Position numbers and translations under genes: made by a program. Below the pieces are notes generated by a model. The model did no database searches. It was given only the letters and a program-made list of their open reading frames with translations, and was not told the DNA's origin. A DNA stretch of 64,000 nucleotides from Microbulbifer agarilyticus (lineage in GTDB: Bacteria > Pseudomonadota > Gammaproteobacteria > Pseudomonadales > Cellvibrionaceae): positions 806,001 through 870,000 of the forward strand of contig NZ_JAIUZM010000001.1 in the NCBI RefSeq assembly GCF_020171345.1, in the 5' to 3' direction. Of this stretch, positions 28,154 to 37,332 are shown one piece after another (position 1 is the stretch's first letter; every line of letters starts with the position of its first letter).

Positions 28154-29715
28154 TGCTTGATACAGGACTCAACGATAAGCAGCCCATCTCCACCACTTCC
28201 GAGTGGACGTTCGAACTCATTCAGGAGTACGACCGGGAAATCGCGCTGCTGGCCAAAGAGTTTGGCCTGGATACTTACCCCAATCAGATTGAGGTAATCA
28301 GTTCCGAGCAAATGATGGATGCGTATTCATCTGTGGGCATGCCGGTGGGTTACAACCATTGGTCCTTCGGCAAGCAGTTCATCAGCGTGGAGAACAACTA
28401 CCAGCGCGGACGTATGGGCCTAGCCTACGAGATTGTAATTAATTCCAATCCGTGTATCGCCTACCTGATGGAAGAGAACACCATGACCATGCAGGCGCTG
28501 GTCATCGCACACGCCAGCTACGGGCACAACTCTTTCTTCAAGGGCAATTACCTGTTCCGCACCTGGACCGATGCCAGCAGTATCATCGATTACCTGCTGT
28601 TTGCAAAAAACTATATTGCCCGCTGCGAAGAACGCTATGGCGTGGATGAAGTCGAGGCGCTACTAGACAGCTGTCACGCGCTGATGAATTACGGCGTCGA
28701 TCGCTACAAGCGCCCCTATCCCATTTCCGCCCATGAAGAAGAGCGCCGCCAGAAAGAACGCGAAGAGTATCGGCAACGCCAGCTAAATGACCTGTGGCGG
28801 ACCATCCCCAAGCTGGGGGGCGGTGAAGAAGAAGCGACGGTACAGCGTTTTCCCGAAGAACCGCAGGAAAACCTGCTCTATTTTATCGAAAAAAATGCAC
28901 CGCTACTGGAAAACTGGCAGCGCGAACTGATACGTATTGTGCGCAAAATGGCGCAGTACTTTTACCCACAGCGTCAGACCCAGGTAATGAACGAAGGCTG
29001 GGCAACCTTCTGGCACTACACATTACTTAACGAGTTGCACGCTAAGGGTAAGGTCACTGATGGCTTTATGATGGAGTTCCTGAGCAGCCACACCAGTGTG
29101 ATCTACCAGCCACCCTACGACAGCCCCTACTACAACGGTATCAATCCTTACGCTCTCGGCTTCAGTATTTTTACCGACCTGCGCCGCATCTGTGAAAACC
29201 CCACCGACGAAGATCGGGCCTGGTTCCCGGACATCGCCGGCAGCAATTGGAAAGAAACCCTGCAATTCGCGATGCGCGACTTCAAGGACGAAAGTTTTAT
29301 CCTGCAGTTCCTGTCACCCAAAGTAATGCGGGACATGAAGTTGTTCTGTATTTCCGATGACGATCGCGAGAAGGAAATTGAGGTGGGCGCCATCCACAAT
29401 GAGGATGGCTATCGGGAGCTAAGAGCGAAACTTGCCGGGCAATACAATCTGGGCAATCGCGAGCCAAACATTCAGGTGTACTCCGTCGACACCCGTGGCG
29501 ACCGATCCATCACCCTGCATCACACCCAGCATCAGCGCCGACCTCTGGGTAAAGACACATTCGAGGTACTCAAGCATTTGCATCGCCTGTGGGGGTTCGA
29601 CGTGCATCTGCAAAGCTTCAACGGCGATGAAATCACCGCGAGTTATCATTGCCCAGAGCAGGGAAGAGACCGATCGGAAATCGAAGAGTCCATGCTGGTG
29701 CCAAAGCCGATCTGA
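28153..29715 (+). CDS. SpoVR family protein (YcgB-like)
   Basis: A 520-residue SpoVR/YcgB family protein. Recognisable segments include VIAHASYGHNSFFKGNYLFR, VMNEGWATFWHYTLLNELH and NPYALGFSIFTDLRRI. The family was named from a Bacillus sporulation protein, and in proteobacteria it goes with prkA and yeaH. The His-rich HASYGH and NEGWATFWHY segments look like metal-site candidates, which is inference. It is the last gene of the cluster. Confidence 0.93.
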   Translation: MLDTGLNDKQPISTTSEWTFELIQEYDREIALLAKEFGLDTYPNQIEVISSEQMMDAYSSVGMPVGYNHWSFGKQFISVENNYQRGRMGLAYEIVINSNPCIAYLMEENTMTMQALVIAHASYGHNSFFKGNYLFRTWTDASSIIDYLLFAKNYIARCEERYGVDEVEALLDSCHALMNYGVDRYKRPYPISAHEEERRQKEREEYRQRQLNDLWRTIPKLGGGEEEATVQRFPEEPQENLLYFIEKNAPLLENWQRELIRIVRKMAQYFYPQRQTQVMNEGWATFWHYTLLNELHAKGKVTDGFMMEFLSSHTSVIYQPPYDSPYYNGINPYALGFSIFTDLRRICENPTDEDRAWFPDIAGSNWKETLQFAMRDFKDESFILQFLSPKVMRDMKLFCISDDDREKEIEVGAIHNEDGYRELRAKLAGQYNLGNREPNIQVYSVDTRGDRSITLHHTQHQRRPLGKDTFEVLKHLHRLWGFDVHLQSFNGDEITASYHCPEQGRDRSEIEESMLVPKPI

Positions 29716-29742
29716 TATCGGCGAGGCATCCAGACTAGTCGA

Positions 29743-30306
29743 TCAGGCGTCCAACAGCAGGTTGATACGCCCTACCAACTCGTTGCGGTCGCAACTGGCA
29801 GCAACCACCGCATCGGCACCGGCATCCAACCAGCGCTGAGGGTTAGCTTCGTCTTGTGGCGCAACCAACACCACACTCAGGGACGAAAACTCACTGCGCG
29901 AGCGCAGCATATCCAATACCTGAAAGCCGTTCACCCCCTCCAGATTGCTGTCCAGCACCAGCATTGCCGGCTTACCACTGGCCAGCATGGTGCCCGCGCT
30001 AAAGGAATCGCTCGCTAGATCCACTTCACAGCCAGCCTGTTGCAACAACTGGCGACCCGCAATCATCTCCGGGGAATCCGACACCAGCAGCACTTTGCGT
30101 GTAGCGGCACCCAGCTCTGCCGGTACCGGCATGGCGTTATCCCGCAGGAAGCTTACGAAGTCTTCCACGCAAATGCGGTGATCACCGCGTCCCGGGAGCT
30201 TGTACGCTTTGAGCTGCCCACGCTCAATCCAGCGGATAACGGTACGGAAATTGACCCCGCAATACCGGGCGGCTTCCCCGGTCGTAAGTACATGCACTTC
30301 GCTCAT
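29743..30306 (-). CDS. HTH / receiver-like fusion regulator
   Basis: A 187-residue protein from ATG 30306 with GGGGGAAAG upstream (a GTG at 30324 is less likely). Residues about 7-58 form a MerR/excisionase-type helix-turn-helix (LTTGEAARYCGVNFRTVIRW). Residues about 70-187 resemble a response-regulator receiver. The phosphorylatable Asp is kept in MLVLDSNLEG, but the acidic pair is reduced (VSDSP) and the conserved Thr and Lys are not evident, so it may be a degenerate receiver. It converges on spoVR with a gap of 27 bases and could control that cluster (inference). Confidence 0.78.
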   Translation of the reverse strand: MSEVHVLTTGEAARYCGVNFRTVIRWIERGQLKAYKLPGRGDHRICVEDFVSFLRDNAMPVPAELGAATRKVLLVSDSPEMIAGRQLLQQAGCEVDLASDSFSAGTMLASGKPAMLVLDSNLEGVNGFQVLDMLRSRSEFSSLSVVLVAPQDEANPQRWLDAGADAVVAASCDRNELVGRINLLLDA

Positions 30307-30446
30307 TTTATTACTTTCCCCCACGAATCGCGCATCTTGTTATTAATTGTGCTGAATTAAACCAAAAATACAGGCGTTAATTCTATGCCTATATATGTTT
30401 AACGAACCAACCGACATTTCCCTCAATTAAAGTTTGAAAGCCACGG

Positions 30447-30474
30447 TTGACAGTTATGACAGGTTAAATAAAAT
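30447..30474 (+). promoter_or_regulatory. Strong sigma-70 promoter upstream of a candidate sRNA
   Basis: TTGACA at 30447-30452, a 16-base spacer, then TAAAAT at 30469-30474, followed by the GC-rich discriminator GGGCGCC. The -35 is a full consensus match. GC-rich discriminators are typical of stable-RNA promoters under stringent control. Confidence 0.7.
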
Positions 30475-30480
30475 GGGCGC

Positions 30481-30669
30481 CATGTTGACGTCGACGTAAT
30501 ATGTCGGCATTACACGCGCTATCCAGCCTGATCCTGCAGCCTTTTGTCACGAAAATGCTGCTATCTAGTGTCCGGCTGAACTCTTTCGCGCACGCGAGCT
30601 TGTTGGGATTCTCTCTTCACGAATACCCTAAGACCCTGGGCCCCCTTGTTTTTTCGGGGCCTTTTTTTT
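30481..30669 (+). ncRNA. Candidate small RNA upstream of cca
   Basis: The interval runs from a near-consensus promoter to a T-tailed terminator and is about 190 bases. It has no convincing reading frame with a ribosome-binding site. Internal hairpins include GTAAT/ATTAC around 30497-30513 and TCGC/GCGA around 30586-30597. It does not look like tmRNA, RNase P RNA or 4.5S RNA, and I cannot match it to 6S RNA. It could instead be an untranslated leader for cca, but the terminator lies 170 bases before that gene. Confidence 0.5.
30639..30669 (+). terminator. Terminator of the candidate sRNA
   Basis: GGCCCC pairs with GGGGCC across an 11-base loop that itself contains six T, followed by eight T. 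Confidence 0.75.
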
Positions 30670-30838
30670 ATCTTCCCGATCCTGCATTTTCCTAATATTT
30701 ATCTGGGTACATGCGTTTTTTGGCGCGATTTATCTCAGGTACAGCGGTATTTATGGCAATTTTCGCCTTTTCTCACATTTTGTTGGTTACCGCTCACTCC
30801 GCTGGCGCTGCGCGGCCCTTGGCGCTGGGTTTCACGTG

Positions 30839-32071
30839 ATGAAGATCTATCTGGTCGGCGGTGCCGTCCGCGACAAACTCCTGCAACGCCCGGTACACGA
30901 ACGCGACTGGGTGGTAGTCGGCGCCACCGAAAACGACATGCGCAACCGCGACTTCCGCCCGGTGGGCAAAGACTTCCCGGTTTTCCTGCACCCGGATACC
31001 GGAGAGGAATACGCACTGGCCCGGACCGAGCGCAAAAGCGGCCACGGCTACGGCGGTTTCACCGTATTTGCCAGCCCTGACGTCACCCTGGAACAGGACC
31101 TGCAGCGGCGCGACCTCACCGTCAACGCCATGGCAGAAACCAATGATGGCGCCATCATCGATCCTTATGGCGGCCGCGCCGACCTGGAAGCGCGCACACT
31201 GCGCCATGTATCACCGGCCTTTAGTGAAGACCCCCTGCGTATATTGCGTGTGGCCCGTTTTGCCGCACGCTACGCACCGCTGGGCTTCACCATCGCCGAT
31301 GAGACCATGACGCTGATGCGCACCATGGTGGCGGCAGGAGAGGTGGAGCACCTGGTTGCAGAGCGGGTATGGAAAGAGGTGAGTCGCGCACTCACCGAGC
31401 CGCGGCCGGATATTTTTATCAGCACGCTGCGGGAATGCGGCGCCCTCAAGGTACTACTGCCGGAAGTGGATTGCCTGTTTGGCATCCCGCAGACACCGCT
31501 GCATCACCCGGAAATTGACACGGGCGACCATGTGCTGCGCGCATTGCGCCAGGCGCCACCGGAGCTTCCGGTGCGTTTTGCGGTACTGGTGCACGACCTG
31601 GGCAAAGGCGTTACCCCACTGGAGGTTCTGCCCAGCCACCGCGGCCACGAAGCGGCCGGCCTACCGCTGGTAAAAGCCGTGTGCAAGCGCCTGCGCGTAC
31701 CAAATCCAATTACCGCGCTTTCACTCGGCGTGTGCGAATACCATTTGCACAGCCATAAAGTGTTTGAGCTGCGCCCACAGACGCTGCTGAAATTACTGCG
31801 CGCGCTCGATGCGCTGCGCAAGCCGGAGCGTTTCGAACAGTTTCTGGAAAGTTGCGAGGCAGACGCCCGCGGCCGCCTGGGGCTGGAAGACCGCGAATAC
31901 CCGCAAGTCGACTACCTGCGCGCCGCACGCGATGCCGCCGCACAGGTAGACCCGCAAGCGCTTATCGCGCAGGGCTTCGCCGGCGCAGAGCTCGGTAAAG
32001 CACTGGATCGGGCACGACTGCAAGCTCTGACCAAATTGAAAAGCACCTACGGGGCGCCCGCTCAGGACTAA
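30839..32071 (+). CDS. cca: Multifunctional CCA protein (tRNA nucleotidyltransferase, HD domain)
   Basis: A 410-residue enzyme, nearly the length of E. coli Cca (412). It adds or repairs the 3' CCA of tRNA. The N-terminal class II nucleotidyltransferase motifs are [12 protein letters not shown] and [21 protein letters not shown] is also conserved. The C-terminal HD domain ([22 protein letters not shown]) gives the phosphohydrolase activity of gammaproteobacterial enzymes. ATG 30839 was chosen over the overlapping GTG at 30836. Confidence 0.96.
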   Translation: MKIYLVGGAVRDKLLQRPVHERDWVVVGATENDMRNRDFRPVGKDFPVFLHPDTGEEYALARTERKSGHGYGGFTVFASPDVTLEQDLQRRDLTVNAMAETNDGAIIDPYGGRADLEARTLRHVSPAFSEDPLRILRVARFAARYAPLGFTIADETMTLMRTMVAAGEVEHLVAERVWKEVSRALTEPRPDIFISTLRECGALKVLLPEVDCLFGIPQTPLHHPEIDTGDHVLRALRQAPPELPVRFAVLVHDLGKGVTPLEVLPSHRGHEAAGLPLVKAVCKRLRVPNPITALSLGVCEYHLHSHKVFELRPQTLLKLLRALDALRKPERFEQFLESCEADARGRLGLEDREYPQVDYLRAARDAAAQVDPQALIAQGFAGAELGKALDRARLQALTKLKSTYGAPAQD

Positions 32072-32122
32072 CGGGCAAGCGCGCCACCTCCAAGTATTCC
32101 AATAGCCGACGGAAAACCAACA

Positions 32123-32848
32123 ATGGCCACAGCTCTGATCACCGGCGCCGCCGCGCGTCTCGGGCGCGCAATTGCCGAAGAACTCCACCGCGATCATCGG
32201 GTCATTGTGCATTACCGTCACTCCAGTCAGGCGGCACAGGCATTAGTGGAGACCCTGAATCAGCGCCGCCCCGGCTCCGCGGCCGCAGTACAGAGCGAGC
32301 TCGCCGGCGCCGACGATTGCCAGCAGCTGGCCGAGTCCGCCCTGGCCTGCTTCGGCGAAGTATCCGTGCTGGTGAACAACGCTTCCGCCTTCTATCCCAC
32401 CCCCATTGGCAGTGCCAGCGAGCAGCAGTGGGGCGAACTGATGGGCAGCAACCTGAAAGCCCCGTTTTTTCTCAGCCAGGCCCTGACTCCGGCCCTGGCG
32501 GATGCCAACGGCAGTATCGTCAACCTTGCCGATATTCACGCAGACAAACCCATGCCCAGCCACACCATCTACAGTGCGGCCAAGGCGGGGCTGGTAATGA
32601 TGACCAAGAGCCTGGCCCGCGAGCTGGCGCCGCGGGTTCGGGTCAATGCCGTGGCGCCCGGTGCGATTCTGTGGCCGGAACAGGTCAGCGAAGGCTATAA
32701 CAAGGAGCAGATACTGGAGCGTATCCCCATGCAGCGTAGCGGTGACCCATCGGACATCGCCCGCACTGTACGCTTCCTTGCCTGTGACGCACCCTATGTC
32801 ACCGGCCAGATTATCGCGGTCGACGGTGGCCGCAGCCTGAATATGTAA
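32123..32848 (+). CDS. folM: Pteridine reductase / dihydromonapterin reductase-like SDR
   Basis: A 241-residue short-chain dehydrogenase. It has the TGAAARLGRAIAEEL NADP-binding motif, NNASAF, the catalytic YSAAK and VNAVAPG. The TGAxxR pattern, where an Arg binds the NADPH phosphate, is typical of pteridine reductases and FolM. FolM reduces dihydromonapterin or dihydrofolate. folK and folB lie 4 kb downstream, which supports a pterin role. Other SDR substrates cannot be excluded. Confidence 0.75.
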   Translation: MATALITGAAARLGRAIAEELHRDHRVIVHYRHSSQAAQALVETLNQRRPGSAAAVQSELAGADDCQQLAESALACFGEVSVLVNNASAFYPTPIGSASEQQWGELMGSNLKAPFFLSQALTPALADANGSIVNLADIHADKPMPSHTIYSAAKAGLVMMTKSLARELAPRVRVNAVAPGAILWPEQVSEGYNKEQILERIPMQRSGDPSDIARTVRFLACDAPYVTGQIIAVDGGRSLNM

Positions 32849-32882
32849 TGCCACTATTTCTCTTAAAGCTTGAGGTAACGCA

Positions 32883-33458
32883 GTGAGCGAAAAGCAATAT
32901 ATTTCCGCCCAGTCCCTGCTGGACGATTCTTACACGTTGGCCCTGAAGGTCGTAGAAAGCGGCTTCCAGCCAGACTACATCGTAGGGGTTTGGCGCGGCG
33001 GTGCACCCATCGGCATCGCAGTACAGGAAATGTTTGATTTCCTCGGCTTCCACGCGGACCACATCGCCATTCGCACCTCCTCTTACAGCGGCGTTAACCA
33101 GCGCCAGAAAGAAGTCAAAGTGCACGGCCTCACCTACCTGATCAAACAGGTGGAATCCCATGAAAAAATGCTGATCGTCGACGACGTTTACGATACTGGA
33201 CTGAGCATTCAGCAAGCCATCAGCGACATGCGCAAGGCGGCGAAGAAAAACACCCCGGAAATCCGTGTTGCCTGCCCCTACTTCAAACCCAGCCGCAATC
33301 AGACCAACATGGAACCAGACTACTACCTGCACGAAACCGACAAGTGGCTAGTATTCCCCCATGAATTGAAAGGCCTGAGCATGGATGAGATTCTCGAAAA
33401 CAAACAGGAGCTACGTAAGCACGAAGACAAACTGCGCGCGCTAAAGAAAAGCGACTAG
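32883..33458 (+). CDS. Phosphoribosyltransferase family protein (hypoxanthine-type)
   Basis: A 191-residue type I phosphoribosyltransferase. The PRPP-binding loop is MLIVDDVYDTGLSIQQA. VGVWRGGAPIGIAVQ provides the second PRPP contact. The overall pattern suits purine salvage, and PRTases of this kind are often named hypoxanthine phosphoribosyltransferase, but the base cannot be fixed from sequence. The start is GTG 32883 with GAGG seven bases upstream. It follows folM by 34 bases and is probably co-transcribed. Confidence 0.8.
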   Translation: MSEKQYISAQSLLDDSYTLALKVVESGFQPDYIVGVWRGGAPIGIAVQEMFDFLGFHADHIAIRTSSYSGVNQRQKEVKVHGLTYLIKQVESHEKMLIVDDVYDTGLSIQQAISDMRKAAKKNTPEIRVACPYFKPSRNQTNMEPDYYLHETDKWLVFPHELKGLSMDEILENKQELRKHEDKLRALKKSD

Positions 33459-33702
33459 TCACTCACAAGAAAACCATTACAGGACTTCTGTCACTATCGA
33501 TCACTGCGGGTTAGCCGTGCAGCCGGAAACGGCTATAAACATGTGCCGTTGGTCTAAGAAGCACCGGTAAGCCTGAACTAAGTAATAGGCCAAGGCTCTC
33601 GCTTCCCTAGCCCTCCGCTCGTCGATCTGCCAAATTTCACTGCAAATTCACCGGCAGCTTGTCACAATGTCTACTCATCTAACACGTGGACAGGCACTGC
33701 CG

Positions 33703-34392
33703 GTGAACACCCTCAAGATCCTCTTGGTTGAAGATAACCCCACCCTCGCCCGTCAGACCGGTCAATTTCTGGAAGGGCATGGCTGGCATGTGGACTTTGC
33801 TGGCAACGGGCAACTCGGCCTGCAACTGGCACTGCAGGAGATCTACGACCTGATCCTGCTGGACCTCAATCTGCCGGACATCGACGGCCTTGAAGTCTGT
33901 CGACAACTGCGCGAGAAAGCCCAGTTTTCTGCCCCAATTCTTATGCTAACCGCGCGAGATGCCTTTACCGACAAGGCAGAGGGGTTTGACTCCGGCGCAG
34001 ATGACTACCTGTGCAAACCGTTCGACCCACGCGAACTGGCCCTGCGCTGCCGCGCCCTGGCGCGACGCTGGGAACTGCACCGCAATGACGAAATGAGTAT
34101 CGGCCCTCTGCACGTCCACCGGCGCCGCCGCGAAGCAGCGAGAGACGGGCAAACCCTCAAGCTCACCACCATTGCCTTCAATATCCTCTGGGAGCTCGCC
34201 TGCGCCTACCCCGAACCACTCAGCCGCGGAGAAATTGTGCATCGCATATGGGGCGACAACCCACCCGACAGCGACGCCCTGAAATCACACATCTACAGTC
34301 TGCGGCGTCAGCTGGACCGACCGTTTCCCGAACCCATGCTGCGCACCATCAGCAGTATCGGCTTCCAGCTGGAGTTACCCCGTGCAAGCTGA
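33703..34392 (+). CDS. OmpR/PhoP-type response regulator
   Basis: A 229-residue regulator starting at GTG 33703, which has AGG eight bases upstream. An in-frame ATG at 33667 adds 12 residues but lacks a ribosome-binding site. The receiver has the acidic pair VEDN, the phosphorylated Asp in LILLDLNLPDIDGLEV, and LCKPFDPREL with the conserved Lys. The C-terminal winged helix begins near LTTIAFNILWELA. Its stop overlaps the kinase gene by 11 bases, so the pair is one operon. The signal is unknown. Confidence 0.92.
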   Translation: MNTLKILLVEDNPTLARQTGQFLEGHGWHVDFAGNGQLGLQLALQEIYDLILLDLNLPDIDGLEVCRQLREKAQFSAPILMLTARDAFTDKAEGFDSGADDYLCKPFDPRELALRCRALARRWELHRNDEMSIGPLHVHRRRREAARDGQTLKLTTIAFNILWELACAYPEPLSRGEIVHRIWGDNPPDSDALKSHIYSLRRQLDRPFPEPMLRTISSIGFQLELPRAS

Positions 34393-35647
34393 AACACCCC
34401 GCAGTAATCTGCAACGTAAAGTCTTCACCCTGTTCGGTGGCTTTACCCTGCTGCTCTGCCTGATTTACTCCGGTATTGGGCTACTCACCGCCTACGTGAT
34501 CGAGGACCAGCTGCTCGACAACCTGATCAATGAAGAAGCGCGTTACATCGAGCAGTCGCTCCATGATGACGGCACCCTGCCCAGCCCGCGGCTGCCGATG
34601 TTTACCCTGTACACTTCACCTGCCGATACCCCACCAGAATTCCTGACCGCACTAGCTGGTGAGCAACGCAGAGCCGAATACTTTGTCGAAGGGCGCCAGC
34701 ATTTTCACTTGCGTGAACTTTCCCCCGACACCAGTGCAATACTGGCCGCCGAGGTTGGCAATCTACTCACCGTTTCCAGCCAGTCGGGGCGCCTGATCTG
34801 GCTGCCATTGGCTGCCTTTCTGCTCACCACAGTTCTTGCACTGTGGCTCGCCTACCGGCTCGTAACCTCCGCGATTCGCCCCATCCTCAACCTTGCCCGG
34901 GAAGTTGAGCTGCAGGCGACAAACCAGTCGCCGCTGGCGCTAAGCACCAGCAGTCGCCACGACGAGATCGGCTTTCTCGCACGCACCCTCCAGCGCAACA
35001 TGCACGAGCTCAAACAGGCGCGGCAGAGAGAGGCGGAATTCACCCACGATGTCAGCCACGAACTGCGCACCAACCTAGCCATCGCCAGCAACACCCTGGC
35101 CCTTGCGCGCAACCAAGGCCTGGGTGTGGAAGAGTCTCGCGAGCTTAGCGACATACTGGCGACCATGAACAGAACCGTCAGTACACTGCTGGCACTGGCA
35201 CGATCCGAATCCTTCGAACACTCCAGTTTCGACCTGCGCCCGCTTGTGGAAGAACGCCTGCTTGCTCGCCGCGAGATTGTCATGCACCCCGACTTCCAAC
35301 TCGATGTAAAACTACCGGACACCCTACCAGTAGTAGGGCATCCACACCTTGCAGCATCGCTGCTTGATATCCTCTTCGATAATGCCATCCAGCACGCGTC
35401 GCAACCGGCGCTGGAGATTCGCCACGAGGACGGCGCACTCATTTTCGAAAACCCCGTTCTGAAGGAGTTCAGCACTGCATCGCTGTTTAACGCCGGCACA
35501 CGTGGGCCGAACAGTGAGGGCTTTGGGCAGGGGCTCTATCTGGCCAGCAGAATTTTTTCCGCACTGGGCTGGCGCTTTTCGTCTACGTGCGAAAACGGCA
35601 GGTTTTCGCTCTCCGCAATACCTGTGTCTGATAACGCAGACCGGTAA
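34382..35647 (+). CDS. Sensor histidine kinase
   Basis: A 421-residue membrane kinase from GTG 34382 with GGAG seven bases upstream. TM1 is near residues 18-40 (FGGFTLLLCLIYSGIGLLTA) and TM2 is near 135-160, with a periplasmic sensor domain of about 95 residues between them. A HAMP segment follows, then the phosphoacceptor His in FTHDVSHELRTNLA, the N box DILFDNAIQHA and the G box GFGQGLYLASRI. The DxGxG motif of the ATP lid is poorly conserved (HEDGALIFEN), which is slightly unusual. It partners the overlapping response regulator gene. Confidence 0.9.
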   Translation: MQAETPRSNLQRKVFTLFGGFTLLLCLIYSGIGLLTAYVIEDQLLDNLINEEARYIEQSLHDDGTLPSPRLPMFTLYTSPADTPPEFLTALAGEQRRAEYFVEGRQHFHLRELSPDTSAILAAEVGNLLTVSSQSGRLIWLPLAAFLLTTVLALWLAYRLVTSAIRPILNLAREVELQATNQSPLALSTSSRHDEIGFLARTLQRNMHELKQARQREAEFTHDVSHELRTNLAIASNTLALARNQGLGVEESRELSDILATMNRTVSTLLALARSESFEHSSFDLRPLVEERLLARREIVMHPDFQLDVKLPDTLPVVGHPHLAASLLDILFDNAIQHASQPALEIRHEDGALIFENPVLKEFSTASLFNAGTRGPNSEGFGQGLYLASRIFSALGWRFSSTCENGRFSLSAIPVSDNADR

Positions 35648-35738
35648 CGCCTGGCGAAATCAAGTTAGTCCGCTTATTTCACTCGCCCTTCACCTTGTGC
35701 CGGGCAAGATCTCCCTACTACCTACAAGGAGATCCACC

Positions 35739-36851
35739 ATGCTTAAAAAGATACTGGCAACCATCCTTTGCACCGCCGCAATTTTGTTCGGCACCGCCTT
35801 CTGGCTAAAGAGCCTGATACCCCCAGCCCCCGATCACGACGCGCTGGCGCGCACCACGCCCGCAGACGTTCCTTACCTCAAGCAGATCCCCACTGAAAAA
35901 GAGCGCGGACGTATTCTCGTCGTCGTGAGCAGCGCCGCCGAGTTCGGCAACACGGGCAAAAAAACCGGCTATGAATTCACCGAACTAGCGCGTCCCTACT
36001 ATGTCTTTAGCGCCAATGGCTTTGTCGTGGACATCGCCAGCCCACAGGGCGGCGAACCACCCGCGATAATGGACAAGGATGATATGGGGCCCTTCGAGTA
36101 TGCCTTCCTCAACGATAACGGCGCGATGAAAAAACTGCGCAACAGTATTCCCCTGGAAAATGTCGTCGCGGACCAGTATGAAGGTATCTTCTTTGCCGGC
36201 GGTAAAGGCGCGATGTTTGATTTTCCCGGCAATCCGGCGATCCAGAACCTGGTCATCGCACTGCACAAGAACGACGGCGTGATCGGAGCAGTCTGCCACG
36301 GTCCTGCCGCACTGGCGGATATCACGCTCGATACCGGCGCTTCATTTCTCGACGGGCGTCGCATCACCAGCTTTACCAACGAAGAAGAGCTGTTCCTGAT
36401 TCCGGATGCCGAGCAAGTCTTCCCTTTCCTGCTGGAAACCCGCCTGCGCGAAAATGGCGCCGTGCTTGAGAAAGGCCCGCTTTATCTCAATCAGGTGACG
36501 ATCGATAACGGCCTGGTTACCGGTCAAAACCCCTGGTCATCATGGAACGTCACTGAGGCCATGGTGCGTGCGTTGGGCTATGCGCCTGTGCCACGTAAAA
36601 TCACTGAAACAGAAAAAACTGTGGAAATACTATTGGCTTATGAAAATAAAGGCCATGATGCTGCCAGTGAAACGCTGCAGAATTTTATGCAGCACGCAGG
36701 TGGTAACGGAGAAGCAATCGACCGACGCTTGCTGGCCATGCATGGCCTTGTTGCGGCCATGAAGGGAGAGATGAAAAAGTTTCTGGATATCGTGCGGCTG
36801 CTGGCGAGCGCCAAGCACCGCACCACCGATTCTAGACTTCCGGCCAGCTGA
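35739..36851 (+). CDS. Membrane-anchored DJ-1/PfpI family protein
   Basis: A 370-residue protein from ATG 35739 with an excellent AAGGAG upstream. An N-terminal hydrophobic segment (about residues 3-25) probably anchors it. Residues about 55-275 form a class I glutamine-amidotransferase-like DJ-1/PfpI domain with the nucleophile elbow GAVCHGPAALAD. The C-terminal 90 residues are helical and unrecognised. Members act as chaperones, glyoxalases or hydrolases. It follows the two-component pair by 91 bases and may be its target (inference). Its 3' end overlaps folK by 20 bases in convergent orientation. Confidence 0.82.
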   Translation: MLKKILATILCTAAILFGTAFWLKSLIPPAPDHDALARTTPADVPYLKQIPTEKERGRILVVVSSAAEFGNTGKKTGYEFTELARPYYVFSANGFVVDIASPQGGEPPAIMDKDDMGPFEYAFLNDNGAMKKLRNSIPLENVVADQYEGIFFAGGKGAMFDFPGNPAIQNLVIALHKNDGVIGAVCHGPAALADITLDTGASFLDGRRITSFTNEEELFLIPDAEQVFPFLLETRLRENGAVLEKGPLYLNQVTIDNGLVTGQNPWSSWNVTEAMVRALGYAPVPRKITETEKTVEILLAYENKGHDAASETLQNFMQHAGGNGEAIDRRLLAMHGLVAAMKGEMKKFLDIVRLLASAKHRTTDSRLPAS

Positions 36852-37329
36852 AAGGCACGGGCCAGAGTTTCTGGGAGGTTTGATCGTAACCTTCCCAGAG
36901 CTCTTGATAGGTTTTTCCAACGACAGGATGCGCCGCTTGAGGAGCCACTTCTGATAGCGGCAGCAACACAAAGGCATTCTTGAGAATTTCATCGCGCGGC
37001 AATGCGATACCATCTATCTCACCGGTGAGTTCATCATAGGTAAGAATATCGATATCCAGTGTTCGCGCGCTGAACTTCGGCCCACTGCGCACACGGCCGT
37101 TGGCATCTTCGATATCGCGCAGGCGCAGGGCCAGCTCGCCGACCGATAAATCCGTATCGATCGCCGCAACCAAATTGTAAAAATTATCGCCCTCGAAGCC
37201 CACCGCTTCGCTTTCGTAAACCTGGGACATCTTCAGGTCACCAAAGGCTTCCACCAATGCGTCCATTGCGGCACACAGGTGTTTTTCACGGTCAATGTTA
37301 CTACCGAGACTCAGGTAGACGATTGCCAT
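36832..37329 (-). CDS. folK: 6-hydroxymethyl-7,8-dihydropterin pyrophosphokinase
   Basis: A 165-residue HPPK, near the 158 of E. coli FolK. VYLSLGSNIDREKHL is the family start, and RTLDIDILTYDE holds the two metal-binding Asp residues. It transfers pyrophosphate from ATP to the pterin made by FolB. folB ends four bases upstream, so both sit in one folate operon with tsaD. Confidence 0.96.
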   Translation of the reverse strand: MAIVYLSLGSNIDREKHLCAAMDALVEAFGDLKMSQVYESEAVGFEGDNFYNLVAAIDTDLSVGELALRLRDIEDANGRVRSGPKFSARTLDIDILTYDELTGEIDGIALPRDEILKNAFVLLPLSEVAPQAAHPVVGKTYQELWEGYDQTSQKLWPVPFSWPEV

Positions 37330-37332
37330 TGA

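Noticed and set aside
30481..30669. Identification of the candidate sRNA as 6S RNA, 4.5S RNA or a CsrB-like RNA
   Set aside because: The length fits 6S, but I could not fold the ends together. The 4.5S GGAAGCAGCC-like loop is absent and GGA motifs are too few for a CsrB-like RNA.
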